In this document: one piece after another, positions 9,074 to 19,097 of the stretch
How the letters are laid out: every line of letters begins with the position of its first letter
Numbering within the stretch: position 1 is the stretch's first letter
Source of the DNA: Halomonas cupida
Lineage (GTDB): Bacteria; Pseudomonadota; Gammaproteobacteria; Pseudomonadales; Halomonadaceae
Assembly (NCBI RefSeq): GCF_900142755.1
Contig: NZ_FRCA01000008.1
Location: 1 to 64,000, forward strand
DNA: 64,000 nucleotides
Reading direction: 5' to 3'
Notes under the pieces: model-generated
Databases searched by the model: none
What the model saw: only the letters and a program-made list of their open reading frames with translations
Told to the model about the DNA's origin: nothing
Made by a program: the position numbers and the translations under genes

Positions 9074-9547
9074 TCAAGGTGATAGTTGCCGTCTCATGAT
9101 GGTCACTCGCTCTCCGCGATAATCGACCTCTTCCACGTCCAGCCAGCCGAGGCGGCGATACAGTGCCTGTTGGTCGGGTGTGTAGAGGTAGAAAGTGGCA
9201 ATGCCACAGTTCTGTGCCTCCTCCTCGACACGCCGTACCAACGCCGAGGCGATGCCCTGACTGCGCTGTTCCTCAATGACATAGACCGACGCCAGCCAGG
9301 GCGTCAGGTCCGGGCGGATCGACATATCATCCACCACCAGACTGGCGGTACCGGCCTGAATACCCGCTCGCTCTGCCACAAACACCGAAGGCACGCCTGC
9401 TATACCGCAATCGGCGGCGAAATCCTCGCGCCAGCTCTGGCGGGTCCGTGCAGGGCTCAAATGGCCCCAGGCCTCGAAAGTCCAACCGGCCACTTCGTCC
9501 AGATGTGGGTCGGCGGCATCCAGCCGCCTGATGACGATATCCTGCAT
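9074..9547 (-). CDS. GNAT-family N-acetyltransferase
   Basis: A 157-aa acetyl-CoA-dependent acetyltransferase. The acetyl-CoA loop is EEQRSQGIASALVRRVEEEA, and the C-terminal LYTPDQQALYRRLGW is the usual GNAT ending. The substrate is unknown. Start ATG 9547 has GAGG 6 bases upstream; the upstream ATG 9559 overlaps the zapE stop. It is the second gene of a zapE-GNAT pair and is convergent with eryH, only 11 bp apart. Confidence 0.85.
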   Translation of the reverse strand: MQDIVIRRLDAADPHLDEVAGWTFEAWGHLSPARTRQSWREDFAADCGIAGVPSVFVAERAGIQAGTASLVVDDMSIRPDLTPWLASVYVIEEQRSQGIASALVRRVEEEAQNCGIATFYLYTPDQQALYRRLGWLDVEEVDYRGERVTIMRRQLSP

Positions 9548-9555
9548 GGGGATCC

Positions 9556-10713
9556 TCATGATGAAAGGTCGGCGACAGCCGGATTCAGACGACCGAAGCG
9601 CTGCAGCTGCATCTCCTGAAGTCGGCTTCGGGTACGGCGAAAGGCGAAGGCCAGGTGCCCAGTGGAATAGAGCTCATCCATTGCCACCTCGGCCTCGATG
9701 ATCAGTGGCACGCCTCGGTCGTAGCATTCATCGACCAGGGCAATGAAGCGCCGCACGCCGTCATCCTTGCTCGACAACGGCGGAAGTTCACGGTCACCGG
9801 CCACCACCCGATGGCTGGCATCTTCAGTGCCTCTGGCAATGCGAGCCTGCTGTCCCTCGCCCACCAGCGATGGCAGATTGCCGAGCAGCAGCAGTTGAAA
9901 GCGATCACAGAGCGCAATGAAATCCACTGCGGCCAGGGGCGTTTCACAGAGCGCCGCATAGTCGCACCACAGGGTATGCCGACCAACACCACGAGCGTGA
10001 ATGGTACGCGCCCCCAGGTCGACATCGAGGTCGTACTGTACCGCCGCTTCCGTCTTGGCGAACAACATCGGAAGCCTACTGGGCTGCCCAGCCCGGCGAA
10101 CATGATAGCGCTGGCAGGTCTCGCCCGGGTGATGGCGATGATCCATGTCGCCATCCACCGCTACGACGGTCATGTTTGCGAGAATGGCGTCGATGGCAGG
10201 AAGAAAGCGCTCACGGTTGTAACCTTCCCGATACAGCTCCTGAGGTGGCTGATTGGACGTGGCCACAACGACCACGCCCTGATCGAACAGCCGAGACATC
10301 AATCCGCCCAGCAATATGGCGTCCGCGATATCTTCAACATACAGCTCGTCCAGACACAGCACGGCCACCTCTGTGGCCAATTCCCGAGCCAGACAGGTCA
10401 GCGGGTTCGCATGCCCTCGCCAGTGCAACTGACGACGATGTACCCACCGCATGAAATGGTGAAAATGCAGACGCCTTACCGCGACCGGACAACTCGCCGC
10501 GAACAGGTTCATCAACCAGGTCTTGCCGCGCCCGACACGCCCCCACAGATAGACGCCCCTGGCCGCCCCATCGCTATCCAGCCCTTGATGACACGCCTCC
10601 AGTTCGGCGACAGCGGACCGCTGGCCAGGATCATCCACGATCAAGCCGCCATCGAGTGCGCTCTGCCAGGCCTTCATCGGTGACAGGAGTCCTGCGTCTA
10701 CGCTGTTTGTCAT
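9556..10713 (-). CDS. zapE: Cell division protein ZapE (AFG1-like ATPase)
   Basis: A 385-aa P-loop ATPase that associates with the FtsZ ring in E. coli. Walker A is WGRVGRGKTWLMN (about residue 58) and Walker B is VLCLDELYVEDIADA, both typical of the AFG1/ZapE family. Start ATG 10713 is preferred, with GGGAGAGG just upstream, over the GTG at 10743. The stop lies 8 bp before the acetyltransferase start, suggesting one transcript. Confidence 0.92.
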   Translation of the reverse strand: MTNSVDAGLLSPMKAWQSALDGGLIVDDPGQRSAVAELEACHQGLDSDGAARGVYLWGRVGRGKTWLMNLFAASCPVAVRRLHFHHFMRWVHRRQLHWRGHANPLTCLARELATEVAVLCLDELYVEDIADAILLGGLMSRLFDQGVVVVATSNQPPQELYREGYNRERFLPAIDAILANMTVVAVDGDMDHRHHPGETCQRYHVRRAGQPSRLPMLFAKTEAAVQYDLDVDLGARTIHARGVGRHTLWCDYAALCETPLAAVDFIALCDRFQLLLLGNLPSLVGEGQQARIARGTEDASHRVVAGDRELPPLSSKDDGVRRFIALVDECYDRGVPLIIEAEVAMDELYSTGHLAFAFRRTRSRLQEMQLQRFGRLNPAVADLSS

Positions 10714-10841
10714 GCCTCTCCCTGTTTGCCCTGCGTGCGTCATTTGGCCACGTCGCCCATGGTATATGAAGCATGGGAAATGGCCATTCAGTCCCCTATA
10801 GTGACTTCTCGATGCCTTGAGTCCCCGTGTTCCACAATCCC

Positions 10842-11285
10842 ATGCTGATCAATTCTCGACACCACCAGCTTCTCTGTCGCATGGCCCTGTTCGCCATGCT
10901 GATGCTGTTTGTCGGCCCATTGATCAGTCAAACACAGCAACTCATGGCAGAGACTGCGTCGGCGGGTACCCACCAGGGTCATGCCGGCCATGAGCATCAT
11001 GCCGCATCTCAGCCCCCCGTGGCACATCAGCATCAAGGTACCCAGAGCGAACGGTTGGCGGCAGGCCTGGCCAGCGTAAGCGGCCACCACGACCTGTCAG
11101 CCTGTGGCTACTGTACACTCGGCGTGCACCTGCCGGGGCTGAGTGTAGCGGTCTCCATTCCCGATGCGCTTCCCCCCATGACGCATGTGCCGTGGAAGCT
11201 TCAGCCGCAACAGGCATGGACCACCCCCTTCCATCTGCGCCCCGGCCCCAGGGCCCCACCGTCGTCGTTTGTGGTTTCCGGTTGA
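10842..11285 (+). CDS. DUF2946-like small membrane/periplasmic protein, His-rich
   Basis: A 147-aa protein with an N-terminal hydrophobic segment (about residues 13-30), then a His-rich stretch (HQGHAGHEHH) and a motif CGYCTLGVHLPG. This is the pattern of DUF2946 proteins, often found beside copper or iron membrane-transport genes. A metal-related periplasmic role is plausible but unproven. The ATG at 10842 was chosen; a GTG lies 15 bases upstream and neither has a strong ribosome binding site. It precedes the PepSY membrane protein by 59 bp in the same direction. Confidence 0.6.
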   Translation: MLINSRHHQLLCRMALFAMLMLFVGPLISQTQQLMAETASAGTHQGHAGHEHHAASQPPVAHQHQGTQSERLAAGLASVSGHHDLSACGYCTLGVHLPGLSVAVSIPDALPPMTHVPWKLQPQQAWTTPFHLRPGPRAPPSSFVVSG

Positions 11286-11344
11286 CACCCTGTTCACCGC
11301 TGGCTTCTCCGCCTGCGGTACCACTCCGACTGTGAGAACACCCG

Positions 11345-12709
11345 ATGACAACGACAATCCGCCCCTGGCCGGCACTCAAGGTGCTGATCATGCGCCTGCA
11401 TCTGTATATAGGCCTGCTGGTGGGTCCCTTCATCTTCATTGCCGCCCTGACCGGTACCCTCTATGCGTTGACTCCTGCCCTCGAGCGGGCCATCTTTCAC
11501 GATGCCTTGACCACCAGTGAAGTTCATTCCGCCAGCGAATACCGTTCCCTGGCTTCGCAGGTCTCCGCGGCGCAATCCTTTCTTGCAACAGATGCCATGC
11601 CCAGTGCCGTACGTCCGGCGCCGGAACCCGGCACCACGACTCGAGTCATGTTCAATGCCCCCGGCCTCACCAGTGGTGAGCACCGCGCCGTCTTCATCGA
11701 CCCAGCCACTCTGGAAATCCGCGATGATCTGACGGTGTACGGCACCAGTGGCGTACTGCCTCTGCGCCGTATCATCGACCAACTGCATCGCAGCCTGATG
11801 CAGGGGGATATCGGTCGTCTCTACAGCGAGCTGGCTGCTTCCTGGCTGTGGATCGCCGCCCTTGGCGGGCTGGCCATCTGGTGGTTCAGCCCCGGCGGAA
11901 AGGTCCCCCATGACAAGCACACACCCAGTGCCCGGCGGCTGCGCACCCGGCGCCGCCACAGTCTGCTGGGGCTGATACTGTTGATCGGCCTTCTTGCCCT
12001 GTCGGCTACCGGTATGACCTGGTCGAAGTGGGCCGGCAGCAACTTCTTCGCCATTCTCAAGGCCGGCGGCTGGGGAACTCCCCGGGTGTCCGTGGAGTTG
12101 GGTGGAAGCGACGCGGCTGCCGATCCCCATGCCCATCACATGGCAGGCAGCGCGGCAGCGGACTCCGGCATCGCGCTGAGCGCCTTTGACCGTGTTCTGA
12201 GTCAGGCCCGCACAGCAGGCCTGGATGCCGGCCCCATTGAGCTCCAGGTACCAGCTTCCGGCAAGGCCTGGAAAGTTCGGGAGGTCGATCGCAGCTGGCC
12301 GTCTCAGGTCGATGAAGTCGCCATTCATCCGCAATCCTTCGCGGTAACTGACCAGGTTCGCTTCGAGCAATATTCACTTCCGGCCAAGCTGACTCGCTGG
12401 GGGATTGACGGCCATATGGGCCTATTGTTCGGCCTGCCCAACCAGTTACTGCTGGTCGCTCTCGGCATCGGCATCATGACCATGACGACCTGGGGCTACA
12501 GCATGTGGTGGCGCCGCCGGGCCAGTGGCAGCTCGCAGACCCTGTGGCAGGCAATCATCGCCGTTCCCGCACCAGCATTGGCAGTCGTGGCACTGGTGAG
12601 TCTAGCGCTGGGCTACATGATGCCGGTCATGGGCGTCAGCCTGCTGGTGGTGCTGGTGATCGATGGCCTACGCACCCTGTCGGCAAGAAAGCGCACCTCG
12701 CTTGCCTGA
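11345..12709 (+). CDS. PepSY-associated transmembrane protein
   Basis: A 454-aa inner-membrane protein. A first helix RLHLYIGLLVGPFIFIAALTG is typical of the PepSY_TM family, with periplasmic PepSY-type regions and three further helix groups (about 150-180, 205-225, 365-450). Members often pair with TonB-dependent metal receptors and may reduce Fe(III) or help metal uptake; no receptor gene is adjacent. The His-rich DUF2946-like gene directly upstream supports a metal-related role. A strong terminator follows the gene. Confidence 0.85.
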   Translation: MTTTIRPWPALKVLIMRLHLYIGLLVGPFIFIAALTGTLYALTPALERAIFHDALTTSEVHSASEYRSLASQVSAAQSFLATDAMPSAVRPAPEPGTTTRVMFNAPGLTSGEHRAVFIDPATLEIRDDLTVYGTSGVLPLRRIIDQLHRSLMQGDIGRLYSELAASWLWIAALGGLAIWWFSPGGKVPHDKHTPSARRLRTRRRHSLLGLILLIGLLALSATGMTWSKWAGSNFFAILKAGGWGTPRVSVELGGSDAAADPHAHHMAGSAAADSGIALSAFDRVLSQARTAGLDAGPIELQVPASGKAWKVREVDRSWPSQVDEVAIHPQSFAVTDQVRFEQYSLPAKLTRWGIDGHMGLLFGLPNQLLLVALGIGIMTMTTWGYSMWWRRRASGSSQTLWQAIIAVPAPALAVVALVSLALGYMMPVMGVSLLVVLVIDGLRTLSARKRTSLA

Positions 12710-12752
12710 CGCCAGCGTTCCAGAGCCGACTCGCCCCCGAGGGCAGGACAGC

Positions 12753-12784
12753 AAAAAGGGGGAGTCCATGGACTCCCCCTTTTT
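12753..12784. terminator. Bidirectional intrinsic terminator
   Basis: AAAAAGGGGGAGTC-CATG-GACTCCCCCTTTTT is a near-perfect palindrome with A- and T-runs on both sides. It lies between the convergent PepSY and DUF808 genes and can serve both. Confidence 0.92.
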
Positions 12785-12829
12785 GATTGCAGAACCCAGC
12801 ACCGATTTTCAGCACCTATTGAGGTGTCA

Positions 12830-13762
12830 TCAGTGTGCGGATTTCCCACGTATACGCTGAATGCCGGTGACGATGACAACAATAACCGCACCAACAACAA
12901 GACCAATCAGGCCATTGATCAGCATCGGCACCAGTCCATGCACGATAGCATCCACGCCGGGAATGTCGATATCGGCGTCTGCGACGCCTTCCACCATGTG
13001 GTGCAGCACAGGAATCCCGTGTACCAGGATACCGCCGCCAACGAGGAACATGGCCAGAGTGCCGAAGATCGACAAGCCCTTCATCAGCAATGGCGCCCCT
13101 TTCAACAGACCACGGCCGAATGCCTGAGACAGTCCACCCTCTTTCTGCGCCAGATGCAGCCCAAGATCATCAATCTTGACCAGCCCGGCCACCAGCCCAT
13201 AGACGCCCACCGTGATCAACAGACCAATCGCCACCAGCACGGCAATCTGTTCGGACAGCGTCGCTGCAGTCACCGTGCCTAGAGAAATGACAATGATCTC
13301 GGCGGACAGAATGAAGTCTGTTCGGATTGCGCCCTTGATCCTGTCGCGCTCGAAGGCACGCATATCGACCTTCTCATCGGCCAGCGCCTGCTGACGCGCT
13401 TCACGCTCCTTTTCGACATCCGCCTTGTGCAGAAACTTGTGGGCCAGCTTTTCCGCTCCCTCGAAGCACAGGAAAGCCCCGCCCAGCATCAATAGAATGG
13501 TGACCAACCAGGGAACAAAGGCACTGATCAACAGCGCAGCCGGGATCAGTATGCACTTATTGAGCAATGACCCCTTGGCCACCGCCCACACCACCGGCAA
13601 CTCGCGATCCGCTGCGACACCGGTAACCTGCTGAGCATTGAGCGCCAGATCATCACCCAGAACACCTGCGGTCTTCTTCGCCGCGACCTTGGTCATCACG
13701 GACACGTCGTCGAGCAGCGTGGCGATGTCATCAATCAGGGTTAACAGACTGCTTCCAGCCAA
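12830..13762 (-). CDS. DUF808 family inner-membrane protein (YedI-like)
   Basis: A 310-aa membrane protein of unknown function. The N-terminal [31 protein letters not shown] is the family signature and at least six hydrophobic segments follow. I place the start at a TTG (13762): it gives the family-typical beginning MAGSSLLTL and has GGAGG 8 bases upstream, whereas ATG 13777 has a pyrimidine-rich upstream region. It is monocistronic and convergent with the PepSY gene. Confidence 0.88.
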   Translation of the reverse strand: MAGSSLLTLIDDIATLLDDVSVMTKVAAKKTAGVLGDDLALNAQQVTGVAADRELPVVWAVAKGSLLNKCILIPAALLISAFVPWLVTILLMLGGAFLCFEGAEKLAHKFLHKADVEKEREARQQALADEKVDMRAFERDRIKGAIRTDFILSAEIIVISLGTVTAATLSEQIAVLVAIGLLITVGVYGLVAGLVKIDDLGLHLAQKEGGLSQAFGRGLLKGAPLLMKGLSIFGTLAMFLVGGGILVHGIPVLHHMVEGVADADIDIPGVDAIVHGLVPMLINGLIGLVVGAVIVVIVTGIQRIRGKSAH

Positions 13763-13832
13763 GGGATTGTCCTCCATGGACAAGGGAGTGGTTCGAACAC
13801 AGCATACGACAAAATATGGGAGGACGGGGGAG

Positions 13833-14025
13833 GCGGTATGCGGTAAGCGGTAAGCGGTAAGCGGTAAGCGGTAAGCGGTAAGCGGTAAGTCTCGAGCACC
13901 GAGCTACGAGCAGTCCAGTGCGAAACTAGTAGCTCCGAGCCTTCTCTGGGGTTCGGGGTTACTTACAGCTTAAAACTTACAGCTTATAGCTCGAGCTGCT
14001 CGCGGCTCGAAACTCGTGGCTCGCC
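13833..14025. repeat. Intergenic heptamer-phased repeat tract
   Basis: One GCGGTAT and seven exact GCGGTAA units occupy 13833-13888. After a 4-base shift, 13893-14025 divides into 19 consecutive heptamers in one register, many of the forms CGAGCNN, TTANAGC and NNCTCGN (CGAGCAC CGAGCTA at the left, GCTCGCG GCTCGAA at the right). The left CGAGC heptads are complementary to the right GCTCG heptads, so the tract can fold on itself. A second, 10-heptad copy lies at 53081-53150. Confidence 0.8.
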
Positions 14026-14051
14026 AACCCCGCCATTGAGGCGGGGTTGGC
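14023..14051 (-). terminator. Terminator hairpin after astB
   Basis: A perfect 12-bp stem GCCAACCCCGCC / GGCGGGGTTGGC with a 5-base loop lies five bases past the astB stop. No T-run follows on the minus strand, so it may act with Rho or protect the operon mRNA 3' end. Confidence 0.65.
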
Positions 14052-14055
14052 GGGA

Positions 14056-15471
14056 TCACGCTTGCTGGAAGGGGTAGACCGCGCTCAGTTGCAGAATATC
14101 AGTGAGCTCATCGAGTGCCGCCAGGACCTGCTCGGCCAGCACTGGGTCGGCGAGGTCTTCCGAGGCCAGGCGGTCGCGATAATGTCGCTCCACCCAACTC
14201 ACCAGCTCTTCGTACAGCGCATCGTCAAGCAGCACACGTCCCGACAGGGCTTCGCGCTCGGCGCGACTCAGCACAATACGCAGGCGCAAACAGGCCGGAC
14301 CACCGCCGTTGCGCATGCTCTGCTTGACGTCCTTGACCACTACTTCCGAGATCGGATTGTTGCCGGCCAGTAGGTAATCCTGGATGCAACGCCATACCGC
14401 TTCACGTTCCTGACACTCTCCCGGTACCACCAGGGTCATGCTGCCGTCGGCATTCGACAGCAGTTGCGAGTTGAACAGATACGAGGCCACGGCATCCTCG
14501 ATGCTGACCGCTTCCAGCGGTACTCGCACCGGAATCAGCGGCTCCGGCATTTTCTCGCGCAGTTCGTCCAGCGTCGCCTGCTCGTCGCGGAAGGCCAACT
14601 CGTGATACAGCAACACCGGGCCGTTGCCGACAGCGATCACATCGTTGTGGAACACGCCGGCGTCGATGGCATCGGGATGCTGTTGGGCAAACACCAGTTG
14701 GCTGTCACTCAAGCCATGCTGACGAGCCACCGCCTGGCTGGCTTCCAGCGTCTGCCGCGCCGGGAAGAGTCTCGGCTCGACACCATCACCACCGAAGGCC
14801 TGACGCCCGTAGACGTAGAGATGCACCCCGACCTCACCATGCCCGGCACACAGTCGAGTGTGATTGGCCGCGCCCTCATCGGAGAAGGCAGGCGTTGCCG
14901 GCAGTGACGGATGATGAGCAAAGTGCTGTGGGTCGGAGAAGATCGCCGACAGCACTCGCCCGGTGGTGTCCGGTTCGAGATAGCGATGGAAACTCGACTG
15001 CAGGTTGGCGGGAGTGAAGTGCGCCCGACCATCAGCACTATCCCGGCTCGGTGTGATGGTACCGGCATTGGCCGTCCACATGCTCGACGCCGAGCACACG
15101 GCACGCAGCACCTGAGGGGCCTCCTCGGCGGCCCTTGCCAGCACAGCGGCATTGTCGCCGGTAAAGCCGAGCGCACGCAGCGCACCGAGATCCGGACGCT
15201 GCTGCGGCGGCAGCACGCCCTGCAGATAGCCGGCATCCTTGAGGGCCTTCATCTTGGCCAGCCCCTGAAGCGCCGCCTCGCGCGGATTGGAGACCAGACC
15301 ACCGTGGTTCATCGACGCCACATTGCCGTGCGCCAACCCGGAATAGTTATGGGTCGGCCCGACCAGACCATCGAAGTTCACTTCCCGATAATCGCTGGCG
15401 TGGGATGTCTGGCTTATGGTGCTGGTGCTGCTCGCGGTGTTGGTGTTACTCCTGGTGCTGGTGTTGCTCAT
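14056..15471 (-). CDS. astB: N-succinylarginine dihydrolase
   Basis: Hydrolyses N2-succinylarginine to succinylornithine, CO2 and ammonia, the second step of the arginine succinyltransferase pathway. The core is typical ([55 protein letters not shown]). The 471-aa protein carries a ~27-residue Ser/Thr/Asn-rich extension before the usual start; no later start codon is available before the conserved core, so it is likely translated. The ATG overlaps the astD stop (ATGA). It is the last gene of the operon in this window; astE does not follow. Confidence 0.95.
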   Translation of the reverse strand: MSNTSTRSNTNTASSTSTISQTSHASDYREVNFDGLVGPTHNYSGLAHGNVASMNHGGLVSNPREAALQGLAKMKALKDAGYLQGVLPPQQRPDLGALRALGFTGDNAAVLARAAEEAPQVLRAVCSASSMWTANAGTITPSRDSADGRAHFTPANLQSSFHRYLEPDTTGRVLSAIFSDPQHFAHHPSLPATPAFSDEGAANHTRLCAGHGEVGVHLYVYGRQAFGGDGVEPRLFPARQTLEASQAVARQHGLSDSQLVFAQQHPDAIDAGVFHNDVIAVGNGPVLLYHELAFRDEQATLDELREKMPEPLIPVRVPLEAVSIEDAVASYLFNSQLLSNADGSMTLVVPGECQEREAVWRCIQDYLLAGNNPISEVVVKDVKQSMRNGGGPACLRLRIVLSRAEREALSGRVLLDDALYEELVSWVERHYRDRLASEDLADPVLAEQVLAALDELTDILQLSAVYPFQQA

Positions 15472-16940
15472 AGCGTCACCCCGGGCGGCAGCTTCTCCGG
15501 CAGGGTCAGCGCTTCGCTCTCCACGGAAGCCACCGGATAGGCGCAGTAATCCGCCGCATAATATGCACTGGGGCGATGGTTGCCGCTGTCCCCTACGCCA
15601 CCGAAGGGCGCATCACCTGAGGCACCGGTGGTCTGACGGTTCCAGTTGACGATGCCGGCACGAATGCGCAGCAGGAAGTCGTCCCAGTCGTTGCGCTCAC
15701 CGCCGATCAGGCCGGCAGAGAGGCCGTAGCGGGTGTCGTTGGCCATGTCGATGGCTTCATCCCAACTCTGATAACGGTATACCTTGAGCAGCGGACCGAA
15801 ATGCTCCTCATCGGGTACCTCGACTCCAGTGACATCGACCAGTCCCGGGCTGAGCAGACTGGTACCCTCCTGCAGACGACGCATACGCGCCAGCACCTTG
15901 CCGCCGCGCTCCTCCAGATCCTGCTGAGCTGCCAGCAGACCGTCGGCGGCAGCAACGCTGACCAGACCGGCATAGAAAGGAGCCTCCTCGGAGAAGGGCT
16001 CGGCTACGCGCAAGCGTTCAATGGCCGTGGTCAGAGCCGCAATCAGGCTATCGCCAGCCTCCCCTGCCGGTACCATCAGACGGCGGGCACAGGTACAACG
16101 CTGTCCACCGGACAGGAAGGCCGACTGCAGAATGGTCAGCACAGCGGCGTCCTCATCGGGAACGTCCTTGACCACCAACGGATTGTTGCCGCCCAACTCC
16201 AGTGCCAGCACCTTGCCCATCTGGCCGGCAAACTGGCGATGCAGCATGCCACCGACACGGGCGCTGCCGGTGAACAACAGGCCATCGATATCGCCGTGGG
16301 AGGACAGCGCCTGACCCACTGCGGCGGCACCCTGTACCAGATTGATGACCCCGGCCGGCAGACCGGCCTCGAGCCAGCACTGCAGAGTCAAGTCAGCCGT
16401 CAGCGGCGTCTGCTCGCTGGGTTTGAAGACCACGGTATTACCGGCCAGCAGTGCCGGGACGATATGTCCGTTGGGCAAATGTCCGGGGAAGTTGTAGGGC
16501 CCGAAGACCGCCATGACACCATGAGGGCGATGGCGCAGCACGGCGCGTGAATCACCGAGGTCACGTTCACGATGCCCGGTACGCTCTTCACGGGCACGCA
16601 CCGACAGTGCCACCTTACCGATCATGGCACCGACTTCGGTCCGCGCTTCCCACAGTGGCTTGCCGGTCTCATGGGCAATACTGGCGGCAAGATCCTCGCG
16701 GTGAGTCTCCAGCACCGCGCGGAAACGCTCGACCAGTTGCTGACGCTCCTCCAGCGAGGTACGCGCCCAACCGGCAAAGGCTCCGCGCGCGGCCTCAACA
16801 GCCCTGGCGACCTGGGCATCCGATGCGCCCGCGCCGTGCCACAGCTCCTGCGCCGACACAGGATCCAGCTTGGTGAAGACTTCGCCTTCGCCGTTCTGCC
16901 ACTGGCCATTGATCAGCACTTGTTGGGTGGGTTGCATCAC
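15468..16940 (-). CDS. astD: N-succinylglutamate 5-semialdehyde dehydrogenase
   Basis: NAD-dependent aldehyde dehydrogenase, fourth step of the pathway, giving succinylglutamate. The catalytic Cys is in [11 protein letters not shown] and the Glu in [24 protein letters not shown] and [11 protein letters not shown] are the cofactor-site motifs. At 490 aa it is full length. Its start overlaps the aruG stop and its end overlaps astB, so the operon is translationally coupled. Confidence 0.95.
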   Translation of the reverse strand: MMQPTQQVLINGQWQNGEGEVFTKLDPVSAQELWHGAGASDAQVARAVEAARGAFAGWARTSLEERQQLVERFRAVLETHREDLAASIAHETGKPLWEARTEVGAMIGKVALSVRAREERTGHRERDLGDSRAVLRHRPHGVMAVFGPYNFPGHLPNGHIVPALLAGNTVVFKPSEQTPLTADLTLQCWLEAGLPAGVINLVQGAAAVGQALSSHGDIDGLLFTGSARVGGMLHRQFAGQMGKVLALELGGNNPLVVKDVPDEDAAVLTILQSAFLSGGQRCTCARRLMVPAGEAGDSLIAALTTAIERLRVAEPFSEEAPFYAGLVSVAAADGLLAAQQDLEERGGKVLARMRRLQEGTSLLSPGLVDVTGVEVPDEEHFGPLLKVYRYQSWDEAIDMANDTRYGLSAGLIGGERNDWDDFLLRIRAGIVNWNRQTTGASGDAPFGGVGDSGNHRPSAYYAADYCAYPVASVESEALTLPEKLPPGVTL

Positions 16941-17983
16941 GCCTCCTCGTCAGTATTCAGGATGCGCAGGGTGTCGCCTGAAGCGACTTCAAGCCTGCGG
17001 GCTTCGTCGTTGTTGATGGTCAGGACACCATTCTCGTCGGGGCCACGCCCGACCCAGGCAGCGCGGAAACCACCCATGTCGGCGGTTGCCGCCAACCATT
17101 GCGGACGTCCTTCACTGGTGGCATCGGGATCGATCTCGACGCGGACATGGCGCGACAGGCGCACACCCTTGACGTCGTCGATATAGGCCTCGACCGTGGG
17201 CCCGCCATCGAAGATGTCGATGTAGCCTTCCCAACGCAGCCCCTGCTTCTTGAGCATGGCCAGCGCCGGGCGGGTGTGTTCGTGCACGCGGCCGATACAG
17301 TCCCGAGCCTCGTCGGAAAGAAACGGCGTGTAGATGGGAAACTTCGGCATCAGTTCGCCGATGAAACTCTTCTGTCCCATGCCGGTAAGGCGATCCGCCT
17401 CACTGAAATCCATGGGAAAGAAGTTGCTGCCGAGGCACTCCCAGAACGGGCTGCGGCCGTTCTCGTCGAAATGACCGCGCATCTCGGCCAATACCTTGTC
17501 CGGGAAGCTGTCGCGGAACTCGGCCATGAACAGCCAACGCATCATCGACAACAGTGCGCCATTGCGCTGCTCGCGACGATCAGTGCCTCGATATTCACTG
17601 CGCAGGAACAGCGAAGCCACCTCGGCATCCCCGGTGTGATCGGAGCTCAGGAACAACGTATCGATGGTGCGATGCAGGTCCAACTGTTTCGATGAATGGG
17701 CCAGAGTGCCAACACGATAGTGGTAGAACGGTATCTCACGACCCACCTGCGCCTCAATGGCGCAGCAGCCCGCCAGACGACCAGCCTCCTCGTCCTCGAG
17801 CACGAAAAAGTAGAGGCGTTGATCGGCGGGAACTTCACCATTGAAGGCACGCTGCGCCGAGGCAATCTTCTGCGCCAGGAATTCACGGTTATCCGGCAGG
17901 GAGGTGAAACCAACCCCGGTTTCGCGCGCCAGCGCCTGCAGTTCATCGAGATCGCTCTCGACAATCGGTCGCATACGCATCAC
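16937..17983 (-). CDS. aruG: Arginine N-succinyltransferase, beta subunit (AruG/AstA)
   Basis: Transfers succinyl from succinyl-CoA to the alpha-amine of arginine, first step of the pathway. The 348-aa protein shows [47 protein letters not shown] and [15 protein letters not shown], close to E. coli AstA. A second homologue lies immediately upstream with a 4-bp overlap, as in the Pseudomonas AruF/AruG two-subunit enzyme. Which of the two is alpha or beta is assigned by gene order. Confidence 0.9.
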   Translation of the reverse strand: MMRMRPIVESDLDELQALARETGVGFTSLPDNREFLAQKIASAQRAFNGEVPADQRLYFFVLEDEEAGRLAGCCAIEAQVGREIPFYHYRVGTLAHSSKQLDLHRTIDTLFLSSDHTGDAEVASLFLRSEYRGTDRREQRNGALLSMMRWLFMAEFRDSFPDKVLAEMRGHFDENGRSPFWECLGSNFFPMDFSEADRLTGMGQKSFIGELMPKFPIYTPFLSDEARDCIGRVHEHTRPALAMLKKQGLRWEGYIDIFDGGPTVEAYIDDVKGVRLSRHVRVEIDPDATSEGRPQWLAATADMGGFRAAWVGRGPDENGVLTINNDEARRLEVASGDTLRILNTDEEA

Positions 17984-19050
17984 AGCTCTCCCTCGTCGTA
18001 ACCCGGATCAATCTCGCTTCCCGCCAGGTTCAGCGGTGCTGCCAGTACGGCTCGGCCTTCCTCGACTCCCAGCGCTTCGGCATGCTCCTGACTCAGCATC
18101 AACTGCCCGGTAGGCGACAGTGCATAGCGCGCCACCGTGCAGCGGAAATCCTGCTGTTGCTGGTTGGCAATCATCGCCAGCTCAGCATCCGGCAGTGCAT
18201 GCTCCGGTCGAATCCGCACCGGATGCCAGGCAGCGTGGCGGAAGGTTTCGAGACGCGAACGGTCACCCTTGATCACCGGACCAGCGTCGAACAGGTCGAC
18301 ATGCCGGGAGCGCAGGAAACCTTCGGCCAGCATCTCTTCCAGCGCCGGTTCGTGAACCGGGTGCTCGCGACCGATGGAGGCACGCGCCTGAGGTGTCAGC
18401 ATGGCCAGATACAGTGGGAACTGCGGCATGACTTCAGCGATGAAACTCTTCGAACGAACACCGGCGAAGTAATTGATCTCGTCGTAGTCGCGGGCGAAGA
18501 AATGACGACCAACGCTGTTCCAGAACGGGGACTCCCCGGCATCGTCGAGGTAGCCGGGGAAAGCCATGGCGAGAATGTCGGCGAAACGCTCCGGGTACTG
18601 GGCGATGAACATCAAGCGTGCCCGACGCAGCAGGCTTTCGGCGTTGGTCCCCTTGTAACGAGGATCCAGTGACAGGGCACACAGCAGGCTGGCATCAGAC
18701 ACCTCATGGGACAGCGCCAGCGTCTGTACCTCGCGCCGCACATTGAGTTGCTGTGAGGCGTGGATCAGGGTTTCCTGGCGATAGGTGTAGTAGGCCTCGT
18801 TGTAGCCTGCCAGCGCACGGATGGTGGCCGTTCCGACCACCTCCTTGCGTTCCGTGTCCTCGAGCACAAAGGTGTAATGCTCATCACCGGGCACATCGAC
18901 TTCCGCACCAAAGGCGCGCAGCGAGCGCGTGATGCGCTCTTCCAGCCGATCACGGTGCGCCGGCAGATTGGTCAAGCGCGGCGCTGCACTACCCGCCAGC
19001 CGTTCCAGGGCCGGCAGATCAGTCAACCGCGTGGGGCGAACGACCAGCAT
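17980..19050 (-). CDS. aruF: Arginine/ornithine N-succinyltransferase, alpha subunit (AruF)
   Basis: Partner of the next gene in the two-subunit succinyltransferase. The 356-aa protein starts MLVVRPTRLTDLPALERLA and contains GESPFWNSVGRHFFARDY and VDLFDAGPVI; the last motif differs from the FDGGPT of its partner. ATG 19050 is chosen since AGGAGG lies 7 bases upstream and the family N-terminus begins there; the ATG at 19098 merely overlaps the astC end. In Pseudomonas the two-subunit enzyme also accepts ornithine. Confidence 0.9.
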   Translation of the reverse strand: MLVVRPTRLTDLPALERLAGSAAPRLTNLPAHRDRLEERITRSLRAFGAEVDVPGDEHYTFVLEDTERKEVVGTATIRALAGYNEAYYTYRQETLIHASQQLNVRREVQTLALSHEVSDASLLCALSLDPRYKGTNAESLLRRARLMFIAQYPERFADILAMAFPGYLDDAGESPFWNSVGRHFFARDYDEINYFAGVRSKSFIAEVMPQFPLYLAMLTPQARASIGREHPVHEPALEEMLAEGFLRSRHVDLFDAGPVIKGDRSRLETFRHAAWHPVRIRPEHALPDAELAMIANQQQQDFRCTVARYALSPTGQLMLSQEHAEALGVEEGRAVLAAPLNLAGSEIDPGYDEGEL

Positions 19051-19097
19051 GGGATTGCCTCCTGGCTTGGATGCTGCATTTGACGCCTGTCCAGCCA

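Noticed and set aside
11294..12370. A 358-codon frame antisense to the PepSY gene
   Set aside because: Low-complexity Gly/Gln-rich product, antisense to a gene with clear membrane helices.
13840..13888. Seven GCGGTAA units considered as a CRISPR array
   Set aside because: Unit is 7 bp with no spacers; it is a simple tandem repeat.
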